Notes: generated by a model not told the origin, from the letters alone. A DNA stretch of 64,000 nucleotides from Apodospora peruviana (GCA_033439685.1 JAUEDM010000001.1:6944001-7008000), one strand, 5' to 3'; positions 26,517 through 40,321 are shown, numbered from the stretch's first letter. Translations and numbers: made by a program.

Positions 26517-27229
26517 CCTTGCGGAAGAATGAGGTAGAAAGGCAACTGAGAAGTTCTGAGCTGGTACATACGTTGTCTGTAGAACGTTGCGAATAGTGGT
26601 GACGATCTGGAGGCGTTGCTGTCGAGCTTAAGTATATGAAGCAGGGAGGTAGGTAGGTATGTAGGTCGGAGGCGGTTGAGCTTCAAAGTATAGACGAGCA
26701 GGTAGCAAGATTCTGGACTCTATCTTTGGCTGGATCGAATATGAAGATGGTCCTCAGCCTCAACGGGTCTAGAGACCAGGACCGGGAAGAGGTAGGCTTA
26801 TAACTTTCTGGAGAGGCAGTACATCTCCATAGTACCCAGGTACCGTTGTGCATTGGCGAGGGAGGCCAGACGACCGCCCACTGGGTGAAGAGTGTGGGCA
26901 GGCAAGGAGACAGGCATGTTAGTGGGGAGGTATGGTAGGGCCTGCTAGACTGGTGCTCGAGAAGGGCCGGGGACATGGCAAGGGACAGGGGACCGACCAG
27001 GGACGGGGAGGGGGACGGGGATCTCGTGGGAAAGGAACAGAGAGGAGGAGGGGGGGTGAGCCCAAGAGAGATACTTGGGTACATGCACAGAAGAAGAAGA
27101 GGGAACAGGGGTAGCAGGCCAGGTTTGTTTAGGGCTTGTCAACGGCGGCCTTACCAGGGAGCGTGGGTGGGTACTGCATGTGTGTGGATGTGCCAAGCAA
27201 GGCGAGCAAGCATCTCTTCCAAAGCGGAC

Positions 27230-27266
27230 AGAGAGAGAGTGAGCGAGAGAGAGAGAGAGAGAGAAA
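27230..27266. repeat. GA dinucleotide tract
   Basis: Near-continuous GA repeats with a few interruptions, in the presumed upstream region of the C2H2 gene. Confidence 0.9.
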
Positions 27267-29179
27267 GATGTACCTCCGTACCGGCCAGGACAGGGAGCTT
27301 TCCCTTTGACGCTGATGGAGTGTGGGCTCTCACAGTGTGTGGTTCAAGTGTATTGGCCCATGGGGCGACAGAAGGAAGAAGAGCGCGGATGGTAGAGTGG
27401 CGCGGTGAAACGGCCACGATTTGCCAGGCTACAGCATTTCTCTGGCGTCTGTTTGGGCAGCTGTGCCGCGCCGTACTGGGAAGCAGGTGAAATTATGTGC
27501 CATGTCCAAACATGACACGGCTTGGGTTCGTGACAAGAGACATGGTGCTTGGAGAGATACTGAACTGAACCGCTCAACCGCTTCTTCAGCAGACTCGTCC
27601 ACGTTTACAGACTGATACTGCACGATGACACACGTAGCCTGACCCGGTCAAAGGCGAGAAGGCAGGACGCCAGAACGCTAGGACGGCCGGCAGAGGTCTG
27701 GCTGCGAGGCGAGGCAAACTGAGATGAAGGTGAAGAGCTTTCCGGCGCCGGCGTTCCAGGTTGGTTGAGTTATGCCGAGTCGGTCATCGCCAACCCGTTG
27801 ATGTGACTGACGGAGCCAAACGATTGAACATTACCTCACGCTGTGGTACAAACCTGTTCTCTCAGCGGCGTATGTCACAGTCCGCCCGATGATCAATTGA
27901 TCGTGCTGGTCTGATGGAGAGGCTCGACAAAACGGAGGAGTGGAGATTGTCGGCACAAGGCCACCAGGGCCGCAAGGCGAGAGGCGGTATTACACTGCAG
28001 ACACAGACCTGAAGAGGATCCGTTGAAGAAGACAACGGACTCTACCTTAGTAGGTGTGCTGCCCAGATCGGCTGCTTGATGTCCATCCAAGATTGGACTG
28101 GACCTGAGACAGCCCGGTACCCCGTACTGTGATCAGTACGCAGTCCGCGGAGAGGAGAGACTCACAGACGACTTCCAGGTCGGAGAGTCGGACACTCAGG
28201 AGAGTTGAGGGACCGAACGAAACGCGGGGGGAAGGTGCAAGACAACGACCTCGATAACGACGGGAGGGGATACGGTCCAGGCTCACAGAGTATTCCGTAC
28301 GGCTGCGACTTCTCCGTCTGGCAGAAGAATGACGAGAAAGACGGTGGATGGTCCTTTCCTCACGTTGGACATCCGTAAACCCCAGCAAACGAAGCAAGAA
28401 CGGCTGGTGGCGGCGACATGGATGGGCAATGGGAAAGACCCAAGACGGAGACATGAAAATCAATCCGATCTGCTTTGATTGTGCCAGAAGGGCGTGCTTG
28501 GCAGAACAGAGGAGACAGAAGAGGCGGAGAATTGAGCAGCGAGACGGAAAAGACGGACGACGTCGTAGGATCGGGATCCTGGTCGCAGTCAGTTTTGGAG
28601 CTGTCGTTTTCATTCGATACCTTACGCCGACTACCCAAGTACCTCGCACACGTACGTCCGGGCGGCGGCAAGAACAGCTCTCAAGTCCGTTCTGCAAGGT
28701 ATGCAACACCAGCAAAAAGATCGCAAATTCCGTAATCCTGGAGCTGAAAAATCATTGGAAAGCTCCCTGCGTACAACGTCCAGCATGCTGGGAAAAGGTT
28801 AAGATAGTAAAAGGTACCGTACTTGTGGAAGGTAAGTTGTGCTTACCTACACAACAAGAACCGCGCTTCTGCGCCTGTCTCGCCTGTCCCGCCAAGTGCC
28901 CGCCAGTCCCGTCAACCCGTGATTGCCAGTCCGTGCTTGGTAGGCGCAGTAGGCCCACCACTTTCCGCGAGGCTCTCCAGCTGGGCGTTTTTCGCGCAGT
29001 TTGATTGCACGCACCACCTCGCCCTTACCGGCCGTCCATCTCAAAGTGAAAGACTCGTGAAGGACCCAGTCGAGTCTGCAAAGCTCCAGCTCGCGTCACT
29101 GCACGGGAACGCATTTTCCAAGCGTCTGACCGTCAACCGTCCCACAGCCATACTATTATCATCGAGGGCAAAAACAGGG

Positions 29180-29584
29180 CTAAGCATTTGACGCATGACC
29201 GCCCGTCGTTATCGAAAAAAGTACACTGCTCTCCTCTCCCAGACAATACACAGGAAGGGCATGTCTGTCGTCCCATACCCGGCCGAACGGCCACAGGGAC
29301 TCGGGATGAAGGGGACAGCCGCGGAAGACAGAGACACCCGCCTTGGCCGGGACAAGAAACGGTGACTGCTCACCGTTTGCAGGGTCTGGATAACCCACCA
29401 TTATAGAGTCACAAACTCCTCGATATGGCATCCAACTCATCCAATACGTTAGGGGTCTCTCCACCAGGACAAAAGTAGCGTGAACAGTTGGTGCCAGGAC
29501 TCCACTGATCTCCACCGTGGACCAGCGCGGAACCTTGGGTAGGGCAGGTCTTGTGGGGAAGACAGTGACTCTAAAATACTTCAC
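29180..29584 (-). CDS. Possible orphan exon, 134 codons, function unknown
   Basis: On the minus strand a frame of 134 sense codons runs from GTG 29584 to a TAG at 29180. Its codon choice favours G or C at third positions and its composition is protein-like (KYFRVTVFPTRP, WSTVEISGVLAPTV, MVGYPDPANG). Directly upstream is a sequence resembling an intron end (GACTGATT, then CAGGCAG), which would suit an internal or last exon. No ATG-bearing upstream exon is evident and I recognise no family. It may be a remnant of a lost gene or simply chance. Confidence 0.22.
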   Translation of the reverse strand: MKYFRVTVFPTRPALPKVPRWSTVEISGVLAPTVHATFVLVERPLTYWMSWMPYRGVCDSIMVGYPDPANGEQSPFLVPAKAGVSVFRGCPLHPESLWPFGRVWDDRHALPVYCLGEESSVLFSITTGGHASNA

Positions 29585-32500
29585 CTGCCTGAACGAGAAT
29601 CAGTCGAAAGCTCTACACCACACTACCAGGCGGAACTATTGTCAGAAATTGCCCTTGAATTAGATTATACAGTAATGACGGATGTGTCGCGCCAACTGGA
29701 CCAGCCCCTAGCTTCCTCCATCAGCATTCACTTCACGGCCTGTAACTTGAGTTGATGTACGCCAGACCACCGTTAAGCGCGTCAGTTACGTTCCAACAGT
29801 CAACACCCGACCGAAAGTCATCGGTCACAGTGTCTGATGCGATCGCCATAGAGCACCTTGGGATAAGTGCAAAGTCGAGCTGTGGGGTAAGGTATGGTAG
29901 CTCATCTCACCCAATAGCAGCGGCTATGTAAGGTGCCTGCCGTAGCGCTGGCGCTTGCTGGTCTGTGCCTCTTTGCGAAGAGCGTCCCCGTTGGGGAAAT
30001 GAGAACTGTCTGCAGCACTGTGGAGGGGGTGAGTGGGGTACCCAAGCCCACGGCCTTCACCTTGACACCTCTCGACGCCCTTGAGAACCCCCGGATGATT
30101 CCAGGTCCCTGGCAGTGGGCTAGGGCTGCCCGCTGCTACAGAGCATCTCATCTTCCTGTTCGAGAAACCCACAAGCAGTAAGCAACCCATCGGACGGCAG
30201 CTAAATAATGGGAAGTCAGTGGCTCACTCGGGGCACCTAACCACTCGCAATTCCAAAGCCGAAGCAAGCGAATCCAGAGCTTGAAAGAAATGATTCCGTC
30301 CAAGTGAACGAGCAACAGCGTGCGTTGTCGGGCAGCTCCATATCGGACCCGACAACCCACATCTCGGGCTGTCTCTTCTACAGATAGGTGGAGACCGGGA
30401 AGACAAGCGGGGGCCAGGCGGAGGTGTCCAGCTCCAACTCTACGCCGCACCGCCGCATCCACCGGTCGCGATTGGCCCGGCGGGCGTGACCGATCTCCAT
30501 CCAGCGCTGAGGCCGCTACGGACGGAATTCCGGACCAATACAGAATGTCGCAATCAGACTTAAGGTCAGCCATGCTCCATCAATTTCCCAGCAGGGTTGA
30601 CACAACGCAGCTTTGCCCTACACCTGCACCGCTAGCGTACATATTTGCTGAAGTATGTGTGAGAACTTAAGCGCGAGGGTGAGTAAGTGATTGTCACAGG
30701 CACTCAAACTTGTCTCTGACATTCAGACAATGTTGGCGTCGGCTGCGCTTGCATCGCGGCTGACCGCGACTATTGCGCTAACGTAGACCTTGGAGTTTCC
30801 GAGTTCTGCACGGAGAAAACTCCGTGGTCGTTCACCAAGTTCAGGTACCAACCCCCCCTCCCCCCTTCCCCCTCAAATTTGTTTCAGAACCCCAATTCAG
30901 ACCCCCAAGCATTGCACCAACCCAACACGCAAGATTTTCAAATTACCGTATTTCTCCTCAAAGGGCTGACCAGGTCTAACTGCGTGTTTCTGGCAGGTAC
31001 ACTGCTTTGAGTTTAGACTCCGAGCTCCGTTAGTTTTGCTGCCCTTTTATTCTGCTGCCTGGAAGCTTTCTCCACAACCAACGTCAGGAACAGGCCATTC
31101 TTGAATTTGATTTTCCCAGCCGGCACCTTGGACCTCAGGAACGCATCTCGCTGGCACTCCAACCAGTGAGAACTCAATCTCGGCAGGTCACATGTGCACA
31201 TCAACAAAAGTACAGACCCACGCGAATCGAGACCCACGATGCCGTGCTCGCCACGGCTACACTCCCGGAAGGAATTTGCGCGCTGCAGCTCGTCAACGCC
31301 CGCATGGGACCAGCAATGCATGGGAGTCCTCCCATCTGCTTGGCACGTTGGAACCAAGACGATGCTAGCTGCCCTGAATCTGAAGAATCGCCTCGGTGGG
31401 GGAGGGGGTGTGTGCGGTGCCCGGATAGTACCTACGCCAGTAGCGTAGGCTCGATAAGAATGTGGGAGTGGTGACTGATTTGTCAAATGGCCAAGTGCCA
31501 TACCAAAAGAGACGGTCTGGCGCCTATTCGTCCCAATGGTGCTGCGTGTGGTGCGCCTTCATCACATCTGTAGGCGCCGACAACGCAACCCTGATGCATG
31601 ACGCTGGTAGCGAATGTCGACGCCCCGCACACACAAGATTCACCTGCCACACTTGCTCTCCAGTGTTGACGCCTAAGCGCGCGTATCGTGGACGGATCGA
31701 GAAAATCCAGCCCAACAAACCACAATGGTGCGGCAACAGCTGACGGAATATTGACAATTGGCGGCGGTGTAGGAGCCGCGATATCAACACCCTCTCCTTG
31801 CACGATCCTCGGCAGCGCGCCAAATCCCACAAAGCCTTGAAAGAAGCGCACCATCGAGTCTCCCCAACATGGTTCTGGCGTTCCCCAAGGTCCCGCCACC
31901 AAGGTAGCTTACCCGTGGGGGCTAGGGTGGCTTGCTAGGCGAGAGGCGCGGAAGGGGGGAAAGAGAAACGAAATTCTTCCGATTGGGCCCAGCCCTCGCC
32001 GAACCACTGCCCGCGATCGGGTGTCTTTGACTTGCGTGCGTCGGGTGGCCGACCTTTTGGGCCCGTGGGCTCCGATCTGCGATCAAACTTTCATTCACGG
32101 CGCCGCACCACCACACTACCACCCACCACCACCAACACTAGTTCCAGACGCTGAAACGCCTTCCGGTATCCATTACCGGTTCTAATCGCCATTTCGGCAG
32201 CCGTCCCCGCGGCGTTGGCTCTACGGCCGTGAAGCGCGTTATAATTTCACGGGCTTTCAGGTACGACGACACCACCTACCAGTCAGTCTTGCATTGTACA
32301 CGCCCCGCCTGGCACTATTTCACGCCTTCCCCATCTTCTCCATCGAGCCCACGGCCGAGATAAACGAGATCCTACGATGAGGCTGTGCAGCCGTAAGCGT
32401 GAACATGTGTTCGCGTTGGCTGGGGAAGTCCTCACGTGCAATTCTATACTTCACTTGCAGGCTGCAAGGTGCAAACCTGTGGTGGTATTGTGCATTGAGA

Positions 32501-35500
32501 CTTGCACCGCAACGAACTCCGATCGCCTGTTGTAAAGGGCCAATTCTATGATCTTCGGGCCTCTACTCGATATCAAACGGTCAGTGCCAGCGAACACCGC
32601 ATCGAAACCGGGTATGCACAGAGAAGCGTGGTTCGTGATGACGCGGAGAGATATATTTCTCAAACGTGATCATCGGGCACGACTTTCTTGTTCTAGTAAA
32701 TCGACGCGGTGAGAGGCTTCGCCGTGGAGACGCAGACCTTTGACATGACCTTGACCTACCGTGCCGCGAACGGATACTTGGCTCGGTTTCCCATGCGAGC
32801 AACCACGGCCCGGATCCTCCCACCTCGCGGCTGTTGGGTGTTCGGCAGCTCTACATCGTGGAGTTGAATGTGTCCAGAAATCCGCGCCTGTTGGAACGGC
32901 ACTTGGGATGGTGTGGCTTTCTACTACCACTGGCATACTGATACAGCCGATTAGATGCCGAGCTACCTCCTTGAAGGAACAGACCCGAAAGTACCTACGC
33001 ACCGTGGAGGCTAAACTGTTGGTATTGAGCCCCTTCGGGCATGAGCTGACGAACAGGTTCCAAATGAATCCCCAACCAAATTGCGGTCGAATACCAGAAC
33101 GTTTGTTGCGCACAGCTAGGCCACTCCACCTCGCCTTAAATCTGCTATACCTTACGGCGCGGTATTTTATTTATCAGCACTGCAGGAGGGACCTAATCCG
33201 CAAACTCTACATTTCGATTACACGCCTCAACTCAGCATCAGAGGGTCTGCTATCCAATGGCTGCCACGTCGACAATGCCACCTTGGATTATGTCAGGCAT
33301 TTTACATAGGCATATTATGTAAAGGACGTTGTCCTGTGGTGGCTACCTTACGCAGTACCCCCGAGCCCCTCCCGGGTTCTTCAGACCCCTCACTTTCACC
33401 CGCTGCATGCGAATGTCTTCCGCCGCTCTTCCATCTTGACTGTCGACGCCGCCCACTAAACCGGGGACCTGCCGCAATTCGATACAACGGGACCACCAAA
33501 TTCTGTCTACGGTCACCTCCACTTCACACCTACTTGGCTGGTATCAGGTTACCAGATGTCAGTGTGTGCCTATCTTAGGCAGCGGTTGTCTTTGCAAGTT
33601 GTACCGTGCCAACATATTGCTCAATCTACCACGAGATGAGAAATTGCTTTATGTATCTGACGCGCATCTACCATTTAGCACTAGCTTCACCGCTTTCCCT
33701 CTCCTTCTCCAGTTCCGACTTCTAAGTTCTGACTTCTGCAGGGTTCTTGCAGCAATCAGGGATCACTTTTGCACACGAGCTCGCCATCAGCACCACGACC
33801 ACAGTCCACAGCCGTTACAGCTGCCAGAGCGTCAGTGCGATAAGGTCGTAGGGCTGTCCATGGTCGTTGCAGCTAGGGACCGGTGATGGTTTCGCAGCAG
33901 TAACTCGACCTGCCACGGCCCGACGCTGTGTTACAACACCATAGAAGCGAAAACTGGCTTCATTCCGTCCGCACCTGGAGACATGCCCCGTGCATGCCGC
34001 AGGTGCTCCCCTACGGAGTACACGAGCAGTTACTCGACATTTGACGATTACTCTCCGGCTGCCGATGGGCCAATATGACCCGTGAACGGCCCATCGGTTG
34101 CTACATGAGCATGCACGCACAAACACATGCAGTACATGATCACGGGGTGGCAATGATGGTTTGCTGCGAGCTGGTCATGCCAGAGCTCGACTTGAGTAGC
34201 GCCAGATATCTTTCTAGAGTTTCGCTTCAACGTTGAGGGATCTCCCTTGGCAGTTCGGATCCATCCCGTATGCATCCCTATAAGGCGCTTTTCCATGGCT
34301 CCCTCGCACAAGACTATCAGATCGGCCGACAATCGCATTTTCCTCTGATGCCAGAGTTGTCACCGCTCTCCTCTACTGGCTCCATTGGTTTGCGGGTGTC
34401 GAATGATATGCAGAACCTCCAACGCCGGTCGGATACCCACCCGGCTGCAAGGCCAACGCAACCGGCAGCGCTGATGGAGCTGTAACGTGGGCTCATGATC
34501 AATATTTACCTCTCGTCAACCACAATACCTACCTACCTTAGGCAGTCGGACGGAGCCGGGAATGAAAAGCGGCCGTCGGAGCGGGGGAATTCAATGGCCA
34601 TCCCTGCCAGCGAATCACGATAAACGATTGAAACATGCTACGTATACCTGTGCAAGCCCGTTGCACTCGTGCTTGTCCGGCTCTGTGTTTGAGTGACTGG
34701 CGAGCTACGTCAGAATTCTAACTCAAACATGAGGAGGAACAGCCCTGTAGGGCAGCACCATGTCATACGCCAAGACATGCGCGTTCTTGGGCAGTGGGGG
34801 TTTACACCCGTAATGCTCAGCTCTTAACCCCGGTATATTTAGAGGTTGACGACGGATTCTTCGTGGCTTCATTCGTCAACCAGGATCAGAACCGACTCGT
34901 CGATGCTTTGGGCGAAGCAGAAAACGACCTTGAAGCAGTGGCACCTGAATTTGCACTCACGGCAGAAATTTGCATCATACATCCCAGTCGAGTCGGCCAG
35001 TAGGGTAGCTGCTTCCTATGAGGTTCTTTATCCGTCAGTGAGCTTAAACTTGGACCGGCCCAGCACCCAACCTCATTACTTGTCTGAGATCTTGCCATAT
35101 CGTCGGGACTTTGTCGTACAGTGACCACTCGCTACTTGCTTGCTGTCCTCACTAAGACCCGCAGACCGCTAGCAAGTCTATACCTATCTTGTCTGCTTGT
35201 TGGAGCCTCGGTTTCTGGGGCTGGTAGCCCTCGGATCTCTGAGATTACCATGGGCAGTGTTGCCATGCGATCTCCAGGTGGCAGTCCAGTCAGGGCAACC
35301 CGCAGCCAAGTGGCTTTGGTTTACGGGTGTACAGATCACTGGCTTGTTAACGATATCCAATATCATGCCACAGCAGTCTAGCAGCCCAACAGCTCCCACG
35401 TTCTCTGTGGCCACCCGGAGACAACCATGTGGACCTCACGCCGCGTAGAATGCATCAGCTCCGCGTGCCACGGTCCCAGTTCAGAAATCCCGAACCACGG

Positions 35501-38500
35501 TGTCTTTTCGGAGATTGACCATAACGTTCGAGAAGCATACGAAAACGATGGAACTTCTTTGGATCCACGGGATCAATATTCACGCCCCTCCTCCAGGTCG
35601 TCGCCCAATTCCAACCCTACCCCAGATGCCAACTGCAGATTGCGCAATTGCTGCATGAACTAGCTGACCTAGGACTCTGGTGCCCCGTCGTCTGCTAGAG
35701 GCATGAACCACGAGACGACAATCATATCCTGGGATGTCGAGAGCCGTAAAAAAATGCCTTTCCACTAATAGACCGCTGCGAATCTGCCAAGCTGGGACAG
35801 TGACAGGCTGGCGAAGGCGTAGCTTCAGGGCAACCCGATTGTTGATTCCGTTCCTGGACTAGCGAGTACCAGCCAAGCAGAACACGGCTCAAGCCGATGC
35901 GAAGCAACATATGCCCAGACTGGATAAAGCTTCTCCTTGAACTCGGCCGCTTCCTATCTGGCACGTTTTCATCTCGGTATCTGACACTGGAGCTGAACAG
36001 CAAGCCGATGGATGATCGGAGCTTGCGGACGTGAACAACATAACTTTACAGGCCCCGCCGTCATTCTATGCACATCAGTTAATGACCTGCCACATCTGAC
36101 GATAAGAAAGCTCACTGGCATCTGTACTCCAAGTTTAGTCTCTATCGACAGCATTGGCACGGTTGTTGTCCGAGCAGCTGAGAGTGTTTCCGTCCGATGA
36201 GATCCGGGCCACCATCGCATTCGTTTACCTAAGGTAGCTTAAATCGCTGCCTTCTGCCATGGTTGCCGGATTGTCGGGGACAGTATCGAGAAAGTCTCCG
36301 AAAAGACCCAATCTTTGAACCAAAAATATCTGGTAGAGAAGATGAAAACACAGCTCTGTTCTAGGCACCAAGTTTTTTGGCCCTTTCAGCGTCGCATTTA
36401 GCTAACATGACAGCCCCAGGCTCAAGTAGGCGGAGCAACGCCACGACTGCAGTCGGTTACAACTCTTTGTTACATATTGATGGTTGCCTGTCCCGAGCTG
36501 CAGGAACCTAGGTACCTGGGTTATTACCTTCCAAACACATACACGTGGAGTGTAGTTGTTCAGCCTTATGAGTGATCAAATTGCTCCAATCACAACAATG
36601 GGAAGGTCGATGCATACTACCCGACCGTGCCGACTTACATAGCGGTATACCTACTACTGCTGATACGAATGAAGAGCGGTCAACACGAGCGTTCCATCCC
36701 ATAGCTTTTACCTGCCGATCGCGACGAGCAGTACGCAAATAGTAATTCGATAGCCTTGTTGTTACCCTCGAGACATGGTCCCTATCAAAGTTGCGGCGTG
36801 GTCGAAGCAGCCAAACATCAAAGTAACGAGACCCCTTTTCTACGGGCCATTTTGGCTTCACATATCCTGGTTGAATGATTAACCCCTGCAGTACAGGAGG
36901 CAGCATGATTCTCAACGACGATGTGACCTAGAAGTAGACAATGCTGTTGTTGGTATAGAGAATCCGTGTCTAAGTACGGATAGTGCGGGTCTTCTCTTCG
37001 TTGTTTGGACAAAATGCCATGTATGTACATGCGGCGCAACCGAACCGCGATAACCATGACATTCTTTCTTCTCAAGGAAGTCGGCCCACTTTCGTGACCT
37101 GTGCACTGCTTTTCTCTAGCTTATCCTGCACGGATCTTTGGCTGCTGCTTTGATGGTTCTGACATAATCCGGCTCTCTGCTTGGGCTTCGGCCGCTTGCT
37201 TGACCTCATCGAGAAGGATTTGTGTTGCATATCGTTGACTCCACAACCAGCAAAACACATGGTGGCGGCGGGCATACTTTGGGCTCGCTTTTCGATTCAG
37301 GGTAATAGGGGCAAATAGGGGTCAATTGGAATAGCGAAGGTAGCTATCCGAGAGGGCAGTGCCTTGCTACCTACGGTACTTAGCTGTAACCCATCTTGAG
37401 TGAGAGCGCCGGTGTCTGTCTCCCCCCCCCTCCCAACTGGAGAACGTACGGGGTATGAATATGGAAAGATAAGCGCGGTCGCCGAATCAGTACATAAAAA
37501 CGAAAGGTAGGGGCGGTGCAAAAGTTGTTCTGTCCATTTCGAGGACGACAGTAGAAGTACCACTAACGCACCAGAGATATTGCGCCTCCACACGAGCTAT
37601 ATGACCAAGTAAAGTCGGCCAAGCCACGCTCTCATCCATGTTCCTCTCGTGATTCTAGCCAATGGCTTGTTTGTTTGTGTGTGGGGGACCGTAAGAGAAG
37701 GACATTTATCAAGAGATGTCTAGGTACAAAGTTCTTAGGCAGTTAGTCAATATATGTCCTTTCGCAGCAATACATCCACTAAAAGACAATGAACAATGGG
37801 ATCATGATTTAGGGGTGGTGTTGCCAGGTGAGATGTAGATCACGTGTTGTTTGTGTTCGTGAGGCTGTAACCAGAAACGGTAACAAACGCGCCTCGAATC
37901 CCCGTCTTTCAGCATGTGGTTGGACAGACGGTTACTACGACTTGTTGATGTCCTCCATCAAGTTCAATGTACTAGTCTCTCCGACGAATCTTACTGTGTC
38001 CCTGACGAAGGATCTTTCTTATCCTAGCTTTGTATCGTTCAGCCATTTGTTTTCTGACACACACTACTTTGCTGGCAAGAACAAGCCCATTAAATATTTT
38101 AAACTAATAGTGAGAAGCTGGAGAGACGCGGGAGAGAATCACCGGCCATGGGCTCGTCCTGCCAATAAACTACGAGGGTAAATTACCCTCCTTCTCCCGT
38201 TCTTGACGACTAGATCAGAGGTAAAGAGATTGGAGTGACTCAGTTGGCAAGCCGGTCTGTCCATCTGTTAAGAAAGAACTCTCGGCGTCAAGAAATTGAG
38301 CGACCGAGCGTTACCCCTTGATTCACTTGATCATCTTGTCGGTTGTATGGTTCTTTTCATGGGGTCCATCCGTGGCACATATGACTCAAATGTATTTATA
38401 CCCCTTTATTAGAGCAACACTGACTTGTACCAAGGCACTTTGAAGTACGCTAGAACCTATACAACTGGTTTTCCAGCATACAACAAGTGTCTCAAAATAA

Positions 38501-39108
38501 AAGATGCTTAACGCCTGCATGAACATGGAAAGGAAAGGCAAATAAAGAAAAAATACGATTTGCTGGTCATTACCAACCCAGCTACTGGCACGGGTTTGGT
38601 CGACTGCTCTTCCTGTATGTTTCAAATCGCCCAAAACATCACCACCCTTATACAGCTCCCGAGATTCCAGCTCCGGGGTTCCGGTTACCTCGTCCGGAGA
38701 AATCGGTCCCACAGCTGGACTCCCGGTTTCGGGACCGAGTTGCAGAAGGGAAGGCCACCGGGCTGCTAGTCATAACCTGGAAAGTCATGACCTAAACACT
38801 GTAATTGAGCGAGTCACAAGAAGTATGCTGACGGGCCACATGCCCGACTACTTGAAGCTTTTCCAAGTTGGCCTCCACAACTGAAGATAGCTTCCAGGCT
38901 TCCAAACTCTAGCTCCCGACCTTGTTACGAATGAGTCAAAAACAGAAGTAACTACAAGCTCATGCAGGGGTGTGGGATATATAGACTTTGGGGCCTCCCA
39001 CAGAGCATATGATATATATATCCCCATCAACTTCATCCAAGAGCCATCAACTCATCAACCCATCACACAGAACAGACCAATACACAACAACAAAAACCAG
39101 CAACAGAA

Positions 39109-39726
39109 ATGGCACCAATTTCCATCAAGGCAGATCTTTCAGTCGACGACCTGGTATCATTCCAGGACTTCTTGGGGAAACTGATGTCTACCGTCAACAA
39201 CGCCTCCTCGACCGCCGCGACTTTGCCCAACATCACCGTCGTCGATCATACTTTCACTTTCTGGTTTCTGCTTCTTCTTGCCGTGATATTTTTCTTCTGC
39301 GCATCAATTGCAGCCGAGGCCTGGGCTCTAGGCACATCAGTCACGATTTTTTACAAGTTGCTGAAGGAGCACGTGGAGAAGCAGGAGAAAGAGGAGGCCA
39401 CGACGACGACGACTACTACTACTACCAGCCTATCTTCCAACAACGCCACCGACGACAGTGGCATTGACATCGTAGTCTCCCATCACGAGCGCGTGAATCG
39501 CGAGGACCATGGCGGCGTTGGCAATAGAATCGTTGTCTCCCATCACGAGGGCGTGCGCGAGAACGACGACGGCGTTGGCAATGGTGGAGGCAACAACACC
39601 GATAACAGCAGCAGCAGCAGCATTACCACCACTCCCAACCCTCCTAGCAGCCGAAGCAGCAGCAGCAGCAGTGGTGGTGGTTTTGATTATGTCAAGGTCC
39701 GCAGTGATTCTTGGAGTGAGGCATGA
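39109..39726 (+). CDS. Small single-pass membrane protein, unknown function
   Basis: A single exon encodes 205 residues. A TATA-like run (ATATATATA) lies about 90-100 bp upstream of the ATG. Residues 1-48 are polar with two N-glycosylation sequons (NAS near 31, NIT near 41). Residues 49-74 form one strong hydrophobic segment (FWFLLLLAVIFFF). The rest is low-complexity: a Thr9 run, two copies of a 20-residue unit containing IVVSHHE...GVGN, Ser runs, Gly3 and a final GFDYVKVRSDSWSEA. With no clear cleaved signal peptide, a type I-like or tail-oriented single-pass topology is possible. I recognise no family; it may be lineage-specific. The coherent frame, start context and TATA-like run support it as a real gene. 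Confidence 0.7.
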   Translation: MAPISIKADLSVDDLVSFQDFLGKLMSTVNNASSTAATLPNITVVDHTFTFWFLLLLAVIFFFCASIAAEAWALGTSVTIFYKLLKEHVEKQEKEEATTTTTTTTTSLSSNNATDDSGIDIVVSHHERVNREDHGGVGNRIVVSHHEGVRENDDGVGNGGGNNTDNSSSSSITTTPNPPSSRSSSSSSGGGFDYVKVRSDSWSEA

Positions 39727-40321
39727 TAAACTTGGTTCAATTTTACCGGACTTGTCTTTAACCAATTGCTATTCTGTCATAGGCGGTATGAACAGGTCTT
39801 ACTAGATAGTCTCCCATGACTATATACGGAGTAAGGCATCGAGCATGTATGTGATCTCGAATATGGGAGAAGTCGCTCTGTTTGGGAGAGAGTTTGGTCA
39901 TTTAGAGACACCGGAAATGTAATCTGTTGTGCTGCCTGTACGTTTATATCTTGTTGGATACCTTAGGTAGGTAGCCAATACAAAAGGGATCTGACCATCT
40001 TTTTTCCTCCTCTTATTCTTGAGATACGTACCTACTTGACCCTTATTTCCCCTGTTCTGTTTTCTTTCAAGAAATATAAATCCGTATAGATAGGTACCTG
40101 TCCACCATTTTTGTCCGCTCCAGCTCCCCTTTCTTTGCCAAATAAAAGAAAAAGAAGGAAAAAGGAGATTGCATAAACTCCAAGGATTGATTGAGATGTG
40201 CATAGTCCCGGCGAGAAACTCCCTTTATACCTAAAGAAAAACAGTAGTACATTGTGCGCATCGGAACGGCATTTTTCAGGTCAAACGAGTTCCATCCAGC
40301 AGTACGCTCATACCCAGGCAG
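39727..40321. other. Convergent 3' intergenic region
   Basis: Lies between the stop of the small membrane-protein gene and the stop of rad17. It is AT-rich and contains a TACCTTAGGTAGGTAG motif at 39959-39974 but no recognisable gene. Confidence 0.6.

Larger units (their letters stand above)
26517..39108. other. 12.6-kb gene-poor stretch
   Basis: I recognise no gene with confidence. The first 0.8 kb is CT/GA-rich (GA tract 27230-27266) and probably the leader and promoter of the zinc-finger gene. The only frame that looks somewhat protein-like is listed separately at 29180-29584. Frames at 34794-35003 (plus) and 36508-36915 (minus) are open but unsupported. AGGTACC/CCTACC motifs recur (34526-34542, 36224-36237, 36505-36520). 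A TATA-like run (39010-39020) belongs to the promoter of the gene at 39109. Confidence 0.5.

Noticed and set aside
28047..28715. Overlapping 222- and 218-codon frames on opposite strands at 28.0-29.0 kb
   Set aside because: Neither shows family motifs, and the Arg/Ser-rich composition is typical of chance frames in this GC range.
34794..35003. Plus-strand 69-codon acidic frame
   Set aside because: It begins with GTG, both strands are open, and no homologous feature is recognised.
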